DNA from: CAYPZL01 sp964415045 | GTDB taxonomy: Bacteria > Planctomycetota > Phycisphaerae > Sedimentisphaerales > Anaerobacaceae | DNA length: 5,555 nucleotides | Assembly (NCBI GenBank): GCA_964415045.1 | Contig: CAYPZL010000278.1 | Location: forward strand, 1-5,555 | Direction of reading: 5' to 3' | Shown here: piece after piece, positions 1 to 5,466 of the stretch | How positions within the stretch are numbered: the first letter of the stretch is position 1 | How the letters are laid out: every line of letters starts with the position of its first letter | Notes under the pieces: model-generated | Database searches by the model: none | What the model was told of the DNA's origin: nothing | Seen by the model: the letters and a program-made list of their open reading frames with translations, nothing else | Program-made: the position numbers and the translations under genes

Positions 1-1
1 C

Positions 2-199
2 AGAGCCTTTTCAATTCTCACCGGCATAGCCGGTGGATTACAGATTTATGTTAAGAGAATCTCCCTGCTCGGCTCTGATGCTCGGATCGACTGGAAACGC
101 CGCGACGACGGCCTGTGGGTCAGGTTCCCGAAAGACAAGCCGTGCGAGTATGCCCATGGTCTGAAGATTGAGATCGACGGTGATTTGATTATGGAATAG
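2..199 (+). CDS. GH29 alpha-L-fucosidase-like protein, C-terminal end only (5' end outside window)
   Basis: An open frame enters from the left edge and ends at TAG 197-199, giving 65 residues. It matches the extreme C-terminus of the complete GH29 fucosidase later in the window: the segment around 'ISLLGSDARIDW' corresponds to 'VKLLGHQGPIQW', and 'GLWVRFPKDKPCEYAHGLKI' corresponds to 'GLTVRFPREKPCNFAYALKV'. By eye, 19 of 42 aligned positions are identical without gaps. This region is the C-terminal beta-sandwich of GH29 enzymes; the catalytic barrel would lie upstream and is not visible. The first ~15 residues ('RAFSILTGIAGG') align less clearly. The stop codon is 9 bases from the sulfatase start, so the two genes are very probably co-transcribed. 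A beta-sandwich from another glycosidase is possible but less likely given the paralog in the same locus. Confidence 0.78.
   Translation, partial: RAFSILTGIAGGLQIYVKRISLLGSDARIDWKRRDDGLWVRFPKDKPCEYAHGLKIEIDGDLIME
19..35 (+). repeat. Perfect short hairpin inside coding sequence
   Basis: CACCGGC, loop ATA, GCCGGTG: a perfect 7-bp stem with a 3-base loop inside the fucosidase-like tail. It has no U-tract and lies in an open frame, so it may simply reflect the codons used for Thr-Gly-Ile-Ala-Gly-Gly. No function is claimed. Confidence 0.4.
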
Positions 200-201
200 G
201 A
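198..201 (+). promoter_or_regulatory. Ribosome binding site of the sulfatase, overlapping the upstream stop codon
   Basis: AGGA lies 7 bases before ATG 209 and shares two bases with the TAG stop (197-199) of the upstream fucosidase-like gene. This arrangement supports the chosen sulfatase start and suggests translational coupling within one operon. Confidence 0.6.
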
Positions 202-208
202 CACGAGC

Positions 209-1795
209 ATGAACAGAAGGAGTTTTTTGAAAGCGGTTGGATGGACAACGATTGCCGGCGCAATGCAGCACGCAACAGCGTCAAACCGACAGCGACCCAA
301 CATTGTCTTTTTGCTGACGGATGACCAGTCATACAACTCGCTCGGCTGCATGGGCAACCGGCAGGTGAAGACGCCGCATTTCGACGAATTGGCGGCCGAT
401 GGGGTCGTTTTCAGCGCACACTATGACACAACGTCGATTTGCATGGCGAGCCGGGCAACGATTATGACCGGAAAATATGAATATCGCCACGGATGTAACT
501 TCACGCGCGGGTCGTTGACGCGAGGGCAGTGGCGCCGGTCGTACCCGGTGCTGCTGCGCGAGGCGGGATATTATACGTGCTTTGCCGGCAAATTCGGCTT
601 CGCGGTAACGGACGACCCGGACAAGTCAGGCTGGAATTCCAACGACAAGATGCCCATGGACTCGTTCGATGTCTGGCACGGCTGGCCCGGACAGGGCTCC
701 TACCGTACCGCCGACAATGAGTTCGTGGCCCGCTATGCCGAGAAATATCCACACGTTACCCGGGCGCTGGGCGCCGCTGCGCAGGACTTCATTCGAGAGG
801 CGTCCAAACGCCGCCAGCCCTTCTGCCTGTCGGTCAGCTTCAAGGCGCCTCATAGCCCCCTGCAACCCGATCCGGAGTTCGACGACGTGTATGCCGACAC
901 GACCTGGCAGGAGCCGCCCAATTACGATGAGCCGGGCGCCGCGCACCTCCCGAAGCAGGCCAAGAGCGGACGCCAGTATCTGAAAATCCGAACGTTTCGT
1001 CCCCCGACGTATCAGCAGAACATGCGAAAGTACCAGCAGCAGATTTACGGCGTCGATTATGCGATAGGCATGATCCGCGCAGAACTGAAGCGGCAGGGTC
1101 TTGTGGACAATACGATCATCATCGCCACCTCGGACAACGGGTACAACTGCGGCAGCCACGGGTTCGGGGGCAAGGTCCTGCCCTATGAAGAAGGCAGCCG
1201 AGCACCGTTGATCGTATACGATCCCAGGCACAAGAGTACGGGAAAAGGCTATCGCTGCCGCAGCGTCACCGGCAATATTGACATCATGCCGACCCTGCTT
1301 GATTTTGCCGGATTGCCGATTCCCGGCGACGTCGATGGCAAGAGCCTGCGGCCTCTCCTGAGCAATCCTGACGGCCGGGTCCGGGATGCGATGGCGATCC
1401 TGAATGTGTGGGGCAGCATTCCCACCCATGAGCTGTCGGTTGTGACGCAGGACTATAAGTACATCTACTGGTTCTTTGCCGGCGAAGGAATGAAAGCAGC
1501 CGAGGAATTGTATGACCTGCGGAATGACCGCTACGAGATGAACAATCTCGCCGATCGACCGGAGAGACAAACAATCCTCCATGAAATGCGTTCGCTGTAC
1601 GACCTTCAGATTGAACGTTGGAAAAAGAACTGCGTACAGCGGAGTGAATATCCCGAGTGGGGAACGCTGTTGGATCGCTCCGTGCCGTGGGAAACCAAGG
1701 AAAAAGTCATTCCGTCCCGTTTTATGCGAAGCAATCCCGAATTCAGATCTGGTGAGAAGACAGGGAGATCGGGAAGGACCAACGCAAAAAGATAG
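209..1795 (+). CDS. Tat-exported sulfatase (formylglycine-dependent, type I / S1 family)
   Basis: A 528-residue hydrolase of sulfate esters, probably acting outside the cytoplasm on a sulfated polysaccharide or its oligosaccharides. The N-terminus 'MNRRSFLK' is a near-ideal twin-arginine signal with a plausible cleavage site after A-T-A (residues 22-24). Calcium ligands D38-D39 sit in 'LLTDDQ'. The sulfatase signature C78-M-A-S-R82 follows, with Cys78 the residue expected to be oxidised to formylglycine, and then 'TGKYEYRHG' (87-95). K128, H215 ('APHSPLQP'), D309-N310 ('TSDNG') and K322 complete the expected active site. The usual 'GKWH' motif reads G127-K-F-G, so the histidine is absent. The C-terminal 'EELYDLRNDRYEMNNLA' (432-448) is the standard sulfatase tail motif. 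Length is normal for the family. The modifying enzyme is not in the window. Flanking fucosidases suggest a sulfated fucose-containing substrate; this is inference, and the exact S1 subfamily is not assigned. Confidence 0.95.
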   Translation: MNRRSFLKAVGWTTIAGAMQHATASNRQRPNIVFLLTDDQSYNSLGCMGNRQVKTPHFDELAADGVVFSAHYDTTSICMASRATIMTGKYEYRHGCNFTRGSLTRGQWRRSYPVLLREAGYYTCFAGKFGFAVTDDPDKSGWNSNDKMPMDSFDVWHGWPGQGSYRTADNEFVARYAEKYPHVTRALGAAAQDFIREASKRRQPFCLSVSFKAPHSPLQPDPEFDDVYADTTWQEPPNYDEPGAAHLPKQAKSGRQYLKIRTFRPPTYQQNMRKYQQQIYGVDYAIGMIRAELKRQGLVDNTIIIATSDNGYNCGSHGFGGKVLPYEEGSRAPLIVYDPRHKSTGKGYRCRSVTGNIDIMPTLLDFAGLPIPGDVDGKSLRPLLSNPDGRVRDAMAILNVWGSIPTHELSVVTQDYKYIYWFFAGEGMKAAEELYDLRNDRYEMNNLADRPERQTILHEMRSLYDLQIERWKKNCVQRSEYPEWGTLLDRSVPWETKEKVIPSRFMRSNPEFRSGEKTGRSGRTNAKR

Positions 1796-1889
1796 AGCAT
1801 GAGGCCGGCGTGTGACCCCATATGGATCAGGTCCCGCGCATCCGCCTGACGGGTGGAAGACATGTGATTCTCAGCCAAGGAGTCTTATT
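1796..1889 (+). other. Sulfatase-pseudopilin intergenic gap
   Basis: Ninety-four bases without a supported gene. TCCGCC (1841-1846) and GGTGGA (1852-1857) can form a weak 6-bp stem with one G-U pair, and TCAGG/CCTGA (1827-1831/1845-1849) is a competing pairing. Neither has a U-tract. I see no convincing promoter, so continued transcription from the sulfatase is plausible. Confidence 0.3.
1877..1882 (+). promoter_or_regulatory. Ribosome binding site that fixes the pseudopilin start
   Basis: AAGGAG lies 7 bases before ATG 1890. It decides against an upstream in-frame GTG at 1812, which would add 26 residues in front of a prepilin leader and has no comparable site. Confidence 0.75.
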
Positions 1890-2720
1890 ATGTCGCAGCG
1901 AAAAGCATTCACACTCATCGAGTTGCTCGTCGTTATCGCCATCATCGCCCTGCTGGCGGCGATCCTGATGCCGGCTCTGAGCCGGGCTCGCAAACAGGCG
2001 CGGGCGACCGCTTGCAAGGTGAACCTGCACCAGTGGGCCCAGATCTGGGCGATGTATTGCCACGACAACGACGGGTATTTCTGCCGGGAATCCAATTACG
2101 TCGGCTGGCCGCGGGGCAACTGGATCGAGGCGCTGCGCCCCCTGTACCAGACCAAGTCGGGCATTCTCATCTGCCCGATGGCGAAGAAACGCCGCGACAC
2201 CGGCACGAATATCGTAAATTACGGCGGCCCCTTCAAGACCTACGTCATGGGGACCGGCGGCATGGAAAACCGCCAGGAAGAGGCCAGCTACGGAGCCAAC
2301 TGCTGGATTTACGCGGCGCGGCCGGGGCAGAAGAGTATCCAGAACCGCCCGGTCGAATGGAACTGGAAGACCGCCGACGTCAAGGGCGCCAACAATATCC
2401 CGGTCTTCGCCGATACCATGTGGCGAGGCGGCGGACCCTTCTATCAGGGCGGCTCGGCCCAGTCCAACCGAATCCGTCCCCCTCAGTACGACGGCGAGTG
2501 GGTCAACGCCAGCGGGGAGATGATGCACTTCTGCATCAACCGGCATCACGAAACCACCAACCATCTCTTCATGGACTGGTCCGTTCGCAAGGTCGGGCTC
2601 AAGGAATTGTGGACGCTCAAGTGGCACCGGGAATTCAACATCCACGGCCCGTGGACCTGGGCCGGCGGCATCCAGTCCGCAGACTGGCCCGAATGGATGA
2701 GGCAGTTCAAGGAGTTCTGA
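1890..2720 (+). CDS. Type II secretion / type IV pilin-like protein with prepilin N-terminus (planctomycete-type pseudopilin)
   Basis: A 276-residue protein starting 'MSQRKAFTLIELLVVIAIIA'. This is a short basic leader, a prepilin peptidase site (after A6, where Gly is more usual), Glu at mature position 5 (E11), and one hydrophobic helix to about residue 28, followed by 'MPALSRARKQAR'. The rest is a globular domain rich in Trp, Tyr and Cys. Near the C-terminus 'RHHETTNHLFMDWSV' matches the H-x9-D-G pattern of planctomycete pseudopilins (DUF1559-type and relatives), with Trp replacing the Gly. 'ELWTLKWHREF' follows, a tail I recognise from PVC-group pseudopilins. Such genes occur in many copies in these genomes, often beside sulfatases and glycosidases; their role is not established. 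The protein is probably anchored in the inner membrane or assembled into a surface fibre. No pilus assembly genes are nearby. The fold class is secure; a link to glycan uptake or binding is inference. Confidence 0.92.
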   Translation: MSQRKAFTLIELLVVIAIIALLAAILMPALSRARKQARATACKVNLHQWAQIWAMYCHDNDGYFCRESNYVGWPRGNWIEALRPLYQTKSGILICPMAKKRRDTGTNIVNYGGPFKTYVMGTGGMENRQEEASYGANCWIYAARPGQKSIQNRPVEWNWKTADVKGANNIPVFADTMWRGGGPFYQGGSAQSNRIRPPQYDGEWVNASGEMMHFCINRHHETTNHLFMDWSVRKVGLKELWTLKWHREFNIHGPWTWAGGIQSADWPEWMRQFKEF

Positions 2721-2723
2721 CCG

Positions 2724-2745
2724 CAGGGACAATACGTTTGCCCTG
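2724..2745 (+). terminator. Stem-loop just after the pseudopilin stop (terminator-like, no U-tract)
   Basis: CAGGG-a-CAA (2724-2732) pairs with TTGCCCTG (2738-2745). This gives an 8-bp stem with one bulged A and the 5-base loop TACGT, starting 3 bases after the stop codon. No run of T follows, so it is a weak intrinsic terminator at best; it could instead stabilise the 3' end of the upstream message. Confidence 0.35.
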
Positions 2746-2754
2746 ATGAGGGGG

Positions 2755-2786
2755 TTGCGATAGAACAGGTACAAGAGTGCTAAACA
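2755..2786 (+). promoter_or_regulatory. Weak possible promoter before the fucosidase
   Basis: TTGCGA (2755-2760) and TAAACA (2781-2786, preceded by TGC) resemble -35 and extended -10 boxes. The spacing is 20 bases, longer than the 16-18 usual for housekeeping sigma factors, and the -10 is poor. It is listed only because the 144-base gap is the largest within the host gene cluster. Confidence 0.18.
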
Positions 2787-2817
2787 GACCAGGCAAAGGT
2801 GGAGAGTCCCCACGGTA

Positions 2818-2833
2818 GGCGCGGCTTGGCGCC
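2818..2833 (+). other. Leader hairpin upstream of the fucosidase ribosome binding site
   Basis: GGCGC (2818-2822) pairs with GCGCC (2829-2833) around a 6-base loop, about 20 bases before the fucosidase Shine-Dalgarno sequence. It is a short GC-only stem with no recognised riboswitch sequence around it. Confidence 0.3.
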
Positions 2834-2853
2834 GGGGCGATGCCGACAAATGC

Positions 2854-2858
2854 AGGAG
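2854..2858 (+). promoter_or_regulatory. Ribosome binding site that fixes the fucosidase start
   Basis: AGGAG lies 6 bases before ATG 2865. Alternative in-frame starts are GTG 2799 and ATG 2850. They lack such a site and would place a polar, arginine-rich stretch in front of the signal peptide. Confidence 0.7.
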
Positions 2859-2864
2859 AATGCG

Positions 2865-4412
2865 ATGAGGACAAGCTCAATTCTTGGATTGATAGTGCTC
2901 GTGACAACGATCAGCCAGGCCGTGACAGCGGCAGAGGGAACGGCATCGAGGGCGCCCGCCAAAAACTCTTTCACGTTCGAGCCTACGGTCGAATCACTGC
3001 GGAATTACCGCTGCCCCGAATGGTTTCGCGACGCGAAGTTCGGCATCTACCTGCACTGGGGGCCGTACTCGGTCGCGGAAATGGGCGAATGGTACGCCCG
3101 CAAATTGTATCTCGAGGGTGGGAAGGAATATGAATACCACCTGAAGCACTATGGCCACCCGTCCGAGTTCGGCTACAAAGATTTCATCCCGATGTGGAAG
3201 GCGGAGAACTTCGACCCGGACAAACTGGTCGGTCTGTTCAAGCGGGCCGGGGCCAGATACTTCTGCCCGTGCGCGGTCCACCACGACAACTTCGATCTGT
3301 GGAACTCCCGGTATCACGAATGGAATGCCGTACGAAGGGGGCCGAAGAAAGACCTCATCGGGATGTGGCGCGATGCGGCGCTTAAGCACGGCCTGCGTTT
3401 CGGTGTCACGACCCACCTGTCGCGCAGCTATAGCTGGCTGAACGTGGCCAACGGCGCAGATACCAGGGGCCCATACAAGGGCATCCCCTACGACGGCGCC
3501 GATCCGAGAGGCAAAGGCCTGTACCCCCCCAAACACGACGACACCCATCAGCGCGCCCCCCTGAACGCCCCCAAACAGTGGCGCGATCTCTGGGCCCGAC
3601 GGATCAAGGACCTGATCGACAATTACCACCCCGACCACCTGTACTTCGATTGTGCGGTCCCCTTTCGGGGTGACGATTTCGGCCGAACGGGCCTCGACGT
3701 CATTGCCCATTACTACAACCACAACATGCAGACGCATGGCGGCAAACTGGAAGGCGTCATGTGCATTAAGGAGCGACCTTTTCAGGGACTTTATGCCGAC
3801 GGCATCACGACGTTGGATTTCGAGCGCGGCAAGGCCGGCCACATCCTGAGCGAACCGTGGCAGACGGACGACTCCATCGGCTCCTGGGGATACAACAAGG
3901 AAGCCCCGTATACGACGGCCGACGCGGTCATCGACAAGTTTATCGACATCGTCAGCAAGAACGGGAACCTGCTGCTGAACATTCCCATTCGCGCCGACGG
4001 CACGCTCGACGAGACCGCGACCGCCATTCTTGAAGATATCGGCGCGTGGCTGCGCATCAACGGCGAAGCGATTTACGGGACCCGTCCCTGGTATACGTTT
4101 GGCGAGGGTCCGACGCACATCCCACACAAGACCATCGAGTCGCCCTGCACCTGGAAGGACATCCGCTATACGGTCAAGGGCGACTACCTCTACATCTTCG
4201 TCCTCGGCTGGCCGGGAGACAAGCGCGATGTCGTGTTCGGCATGCTCGCGCCCACGAACTACCGAATCGGCAAGGTCGAGTCCGTGAAGCTGCTTGGCCA
4301 TCAGGGCCCTATCCAGTGGGAACAGGCCCCCGACGGCCTCACCGTTCGCTTCCCCCGGGAGAAACCCTGCAATTTCGCCTATGCGCTGAAAGTCGTGCTG
4401 CCCAGGAAGTAA
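2865..4412 (+). CDS. Secreted GH29 alpha-L-fucosidase
   Basis: A 515-residue retaining exo-alpha-L-fucosidase, releasing terminal fucose from glycans. The first ~22 residues ('MRTSSILGLIVLVTTISQAV', then T-A) form a Sec signal peptide. The catalytic barrel follows: 'KFGIYLHWGPYSV' (58-70, with H64-W-G), 'HHDNFDLWNSRYHEWN' (139-154), 'THLSRSYSW' (183-191) and 'HLYFDCAVPF' (258-267). D262 there aligns with the family's catalytic nucleophile. E320 in 'LDFERG', 58 residues on, is the likely acid/base, and 'PWQTDDSIGSWGYN' (331-344) follows. 'SKNGNLLLNIP' (364-374) and 'NGEAIYGTRPW' (399-409) are standard GH29 markers. The last ~90 residues form the C-terminal beta-sandwich, paralogous to the protein tail at the left edge of the window. 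The usual Gly after the nucleophile (FDG or TDG) is Cys263. Length is typical. The mature protein is probably periplasmic and may act with the sulfatase; linkage specificity cannot be read from sequence alone. Confidence 0.95.
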   Translation: MRTSSILGLIVLVTTISQAVTAAEGTASRAPAKNSFTFEPTVESLRNYRCPEWFRDAKFGIYLHWGPYSVAEMGEWYARKLYLEGGKEYEYHLKHYGHPSEFGYKDFIPMWKAENFDPDKLVGLFKRAGARYFCPCAVHHDNFDLWNSRYHEWNAVRRGPKKDLIGMWRDAALKHGLRFGVTTHLSRSYSWLNVANGADTRGPYKGIPYDGADPRGKGLYPPKHDDTHQRAPLNAPKQWRDLWARRIKDLIDNYHPDHLYFDCAVPFRGDDFGRTGLDVIAHYYNHNMQTHGGKLEGVMCIKERPFQGLYADGITTLDFERGKAGHILSEPWQTDDSIGSWGYNKEAPYTTADAVIDKFIDIVSKNGNLLLNIPIRADGTLDETATAILEDIGAWLRINGEAIYGTRPWYTFGEGPTHIPHKTIESPCTWKDIRYTVKGDYLYIFVLGWPGDKRDVVFGMLAPTNYRIGKVESVKLLGHQGPIQWEQAPDGLTVRFPREKPCNFAYALKVVLPRK

Positions 4413-4469
4413 AGAAGCACGCGGCGGTATATGAACATGGACCCACTCAAGGAGCTCAAACAGGAACAA

Positions 4470-4495
4470 CAGGCCGCACAAGAAGAAGCGGCCTG
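4470..4495 (+). terminator. GC-rich stem-loop downstream of the fucosidase
   Basis: CAGGCCGC (4470-4477) pairs perfectly with GCGGCCTG (4488-4495) around a 10-base A-rich loop, 58 bases after the fucosidase stop. It is the best transcription-end candidate for the cluster, but no U-tract follows. Confidence 0.4.
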
Positions 4496-4512
4496 ATCGC
4501 CCGATAACCTGC

Positions 4513-4527
4513 CTCCCCTATGGGGAG
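4513..4527 (+). repeat. Hairpin abutting the transposon left end
   Basis: CTCCCC (4513-4518), loop TAT, GGGGAG (4522-4527): a perfect 6-bp stem ending one base before the 12-bp inverted repeat. It may be part of the insertion target or a second terminator-like stem. Confidence 0.4.
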
Positions 4528-4528
4528 C

Positions 4529-4540
4529 TGTGAAGGGCGG
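4529..4540 (+). repeat. Left copy of 12-bp inverted repeat
   Basis: TGTGAAGGGCGG, identical to the reverse complement of 5467-5478. It lies 154 bases before the transposase start codon. Confidence 0.6.
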
Positions 4541-4618
4541 AGTGAAAGTGTAGCGCCTGGCGGGGCGGGATAAAACTGTGACACTTCCACGGATTTTCTG
4601 CGAAAAAACCCATGTTTA

Positions 4619-4635
4619 TCGGCCCTGCCGGCCGA
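4619..4635 (+). repeat. Subterminal hairpin in transposase leader
   Basis: TCGGCC (4619-4624), loop CTGCC, GGCCGA (4630-4635), a perfect 6-bp stem. With the stem at 4654-4668 it forms a pair of hairpins upstream of the transposase start. Such structures can limit read-through expression of an IS; that role is inferred only. Confidence 0.4.
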
Positions 4636-4653
4636 ACTACTTTGTGTTGCCGT

Positions 4654-4668
4654 TCGCGAAAGTCGCGA
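4654..4668 (+). repeat. Second subterminal hairpin in transposase leader
   Basis: TCGCGA, loop AAG, TCGCGA: a perfect 6-bp stem with a 3-base loop, 26 bases before the transposase ATG. It can equally be seen as a direct repeat of a palindromic hexamer. Confidence 0.4.
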
Positions 4669-4694
4669 TCAAACGAGCAACGCGAGTGGGTATC

Positions 4695-5186
4695 ATGGCC
4701 CCGCCGACGTACCAGAACCTGATTGATGAGAACCAGCGGCTGCGGGAAGAAAACCGGCAACTCCGCATGCGGGTGGATACCTTGGAGACCCAAGTGCGTA
4801 AGCTCACCGCGTTGTTGGAACAGGCCCAGCGGACAGGCAAGCGTCAGGCCGCTCCGTTTTCCAAGGGAACACCCAAGCAGACCCCGAAGACCCCGGGCCG
4901 CAAGCCGGGCGCCAACTATGGCCCCAAGGTCCATCGCCGGCTTCCCGAACAAGAACCCGACGAGATCATCGATGTGCGGTTGCGCGACCAATGCCCTGAC
5001 TGCGGAGGACTCGCCGAAGAAGATCACGTGGATCAGCAATTCCAGGTGGAAATCCCCCGCCAGCCCCTGGTGCGTCGGTTCGACATCCATGTGGGTCGCT
5101 GTCGCCGCTGCGGCCGACGCCTGCAGGGGCGGCATCCTCTGCAAACCTCCAACGCCACCGGGGCCGCCGCGTCGCAGTTGGGCCCG
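4695..5186 (+). pseudogene. IS66-family transposase, N-terminal fragment
   Basis: The recognisable part is about 164 residues from ATG 4695 to 'AASQLGP'. Residues 8-46 are a Leu/Glu/Arg-rich coiled coil ('NQRLREENRQLRMR' onward). Next comes a basic Pro/Lys linker ('FSKGTPKQTPKTPGRKPG', 55-72). The IS66 zinc-binding region follows, with two CxxC pairs (C100/C103 in 'CPDCGG', C136/C139 in 'CRRCGRRLQGRHPLQTS'). Intact relatives continue after 'QLGP' into the core and the DDE nuclease; here homology stops. The frame happens to stay open to TGA 5520-5522, but residues beyond ~165 are arginine/serine-rich and are antisense to another ORF, so they are not transposase. ATG 4695 was chosen because the coiled coil begins there; the Shine-Dalgarno sequence is poor, and an in-frame GTG at 4686 is possible. 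The product would be inactive for transposition, though it could still bind DNA. Confidence 0.85.
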
Positions 5187-5329
5187 TGCCGGCGGGCCAG
5201 GATTACGGCTTTGCGCCAAAGTTCTTCGGGTAGCCGAGTATGGGGGCGGTGTCGGCTACGCCAGCGATCCAACTGGCGACGTGCGGTACACAGGGCAAGA
5301 GGAAGATCCGTGCGTGGGCTGGTGCTCAT
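5180..5329 (-). pseudogene. Transposon-associated accessory ORF, N-terminal fragment
   Basis: On the minus strand, ATG at 5329 is preceded by GGGAGA 7 bases upstream. The frame encodes about 50 residues that include 'RRQLDRWRSRHRPHTRLPEE' followed by 'LWRKAVILARRHG'. This resembles the short DNA-binding-like protein I associate with IS66-type elements in planctomycetes, whose relatives normally go on to a 'VARTLRLDYYSLKKR'-like segment. That segment is absent: after 'RRHGPN' the frame runs antisense through the + strand transposase fragment and is meaningless. The ORF is therefore truncated at the same point as the transposase. Family recognition is from memory of the motif pattern and is moderate. 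It could come from the other end of the same element or from a second IS. Confidence 0.55.
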
Positions 5330-5336
5330 CGGTCAT

Positions 5337-5342
5337 TCTCCC
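5337..5342 (-). promoter_or_regulatory. Ribosome binding site of the minus-strand accessory ORF
   Basis: Read on the minus strand, GGGAGA sits 7 bases before ATG 5329. It supports the reverse-strand frame as a real former gene rather than a chance open frame. Confidence 0.55.
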
Positions 5343-5466
5343 GCAAACCCGTTTCACCGGCGGAGCCCGGCGACCCGTTCCATGAGCCGCCGATCAAGCG
5401 AAGGCCGGCTACAGCGGAAGATACGGACCAAAGCCAATCATTTCACGCAACCCCACCGAAAGGACA

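Larger units (their letters stand above)
4413..4694. other. Intergenic region between the fucosidase and transposase start
   Basis: About 280 bases with no convincing gene. It holds two hairpins (4470-4495 and 4513-4527), then the left end of the transposon remnant: the 12-bp repeat at 4529-4540, an imperfect inverted pair GTGAAAGTG (4542-4550) / CACTTCCAC (4582-4590), and two perfect stem-loops at 4619-4635 and 4654-4668. A 21-codon frame (4431-4496) is not supported as a gene. Confidence 0.6.

Noticed and set aside
626..1582. 318-residue open frame on the minus strand inside the sulfatase
   Set aside because: The sulfatase motifs are all on the + strand; the reverse translation has no family features.
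1812..1889. GTG-initiated N-terminal extension of the pseudopilin
   Set aside because: A strong AAGGAG precedes ATG 1890, and the prepilin leader must be short and N-terminal, so 26 extra residues are not credible.
1827..2849. 340-residue open frame on the minus strand opposite the pseudopilin
   Set aside because: It overlaps the prepilin gene completely and shows no recognisable motif; it is a shadow of the + strand codon pattern.
2994..4481. 495-residue open frame on the minus strand opposite the fucosidase
   Set aside because: The opposite strand carries an unmistakable GH29 enzyme. The reverse frame is a codon-bias shadow in GC-rich DNA, with no domain, no good ribosome binding site and no plausible N-terminus.
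4431..4496. Small 21-codon frame 'MNMDPLKELKQEQQAAQEEA'
   Set aside because: It has a coiled-coil-like composition but no Shine-Dalgarno sequence, and its 3' half is mostly the perfect GCGGCC hairpin. It is better explained as a transcript-end structure with a chance frame.
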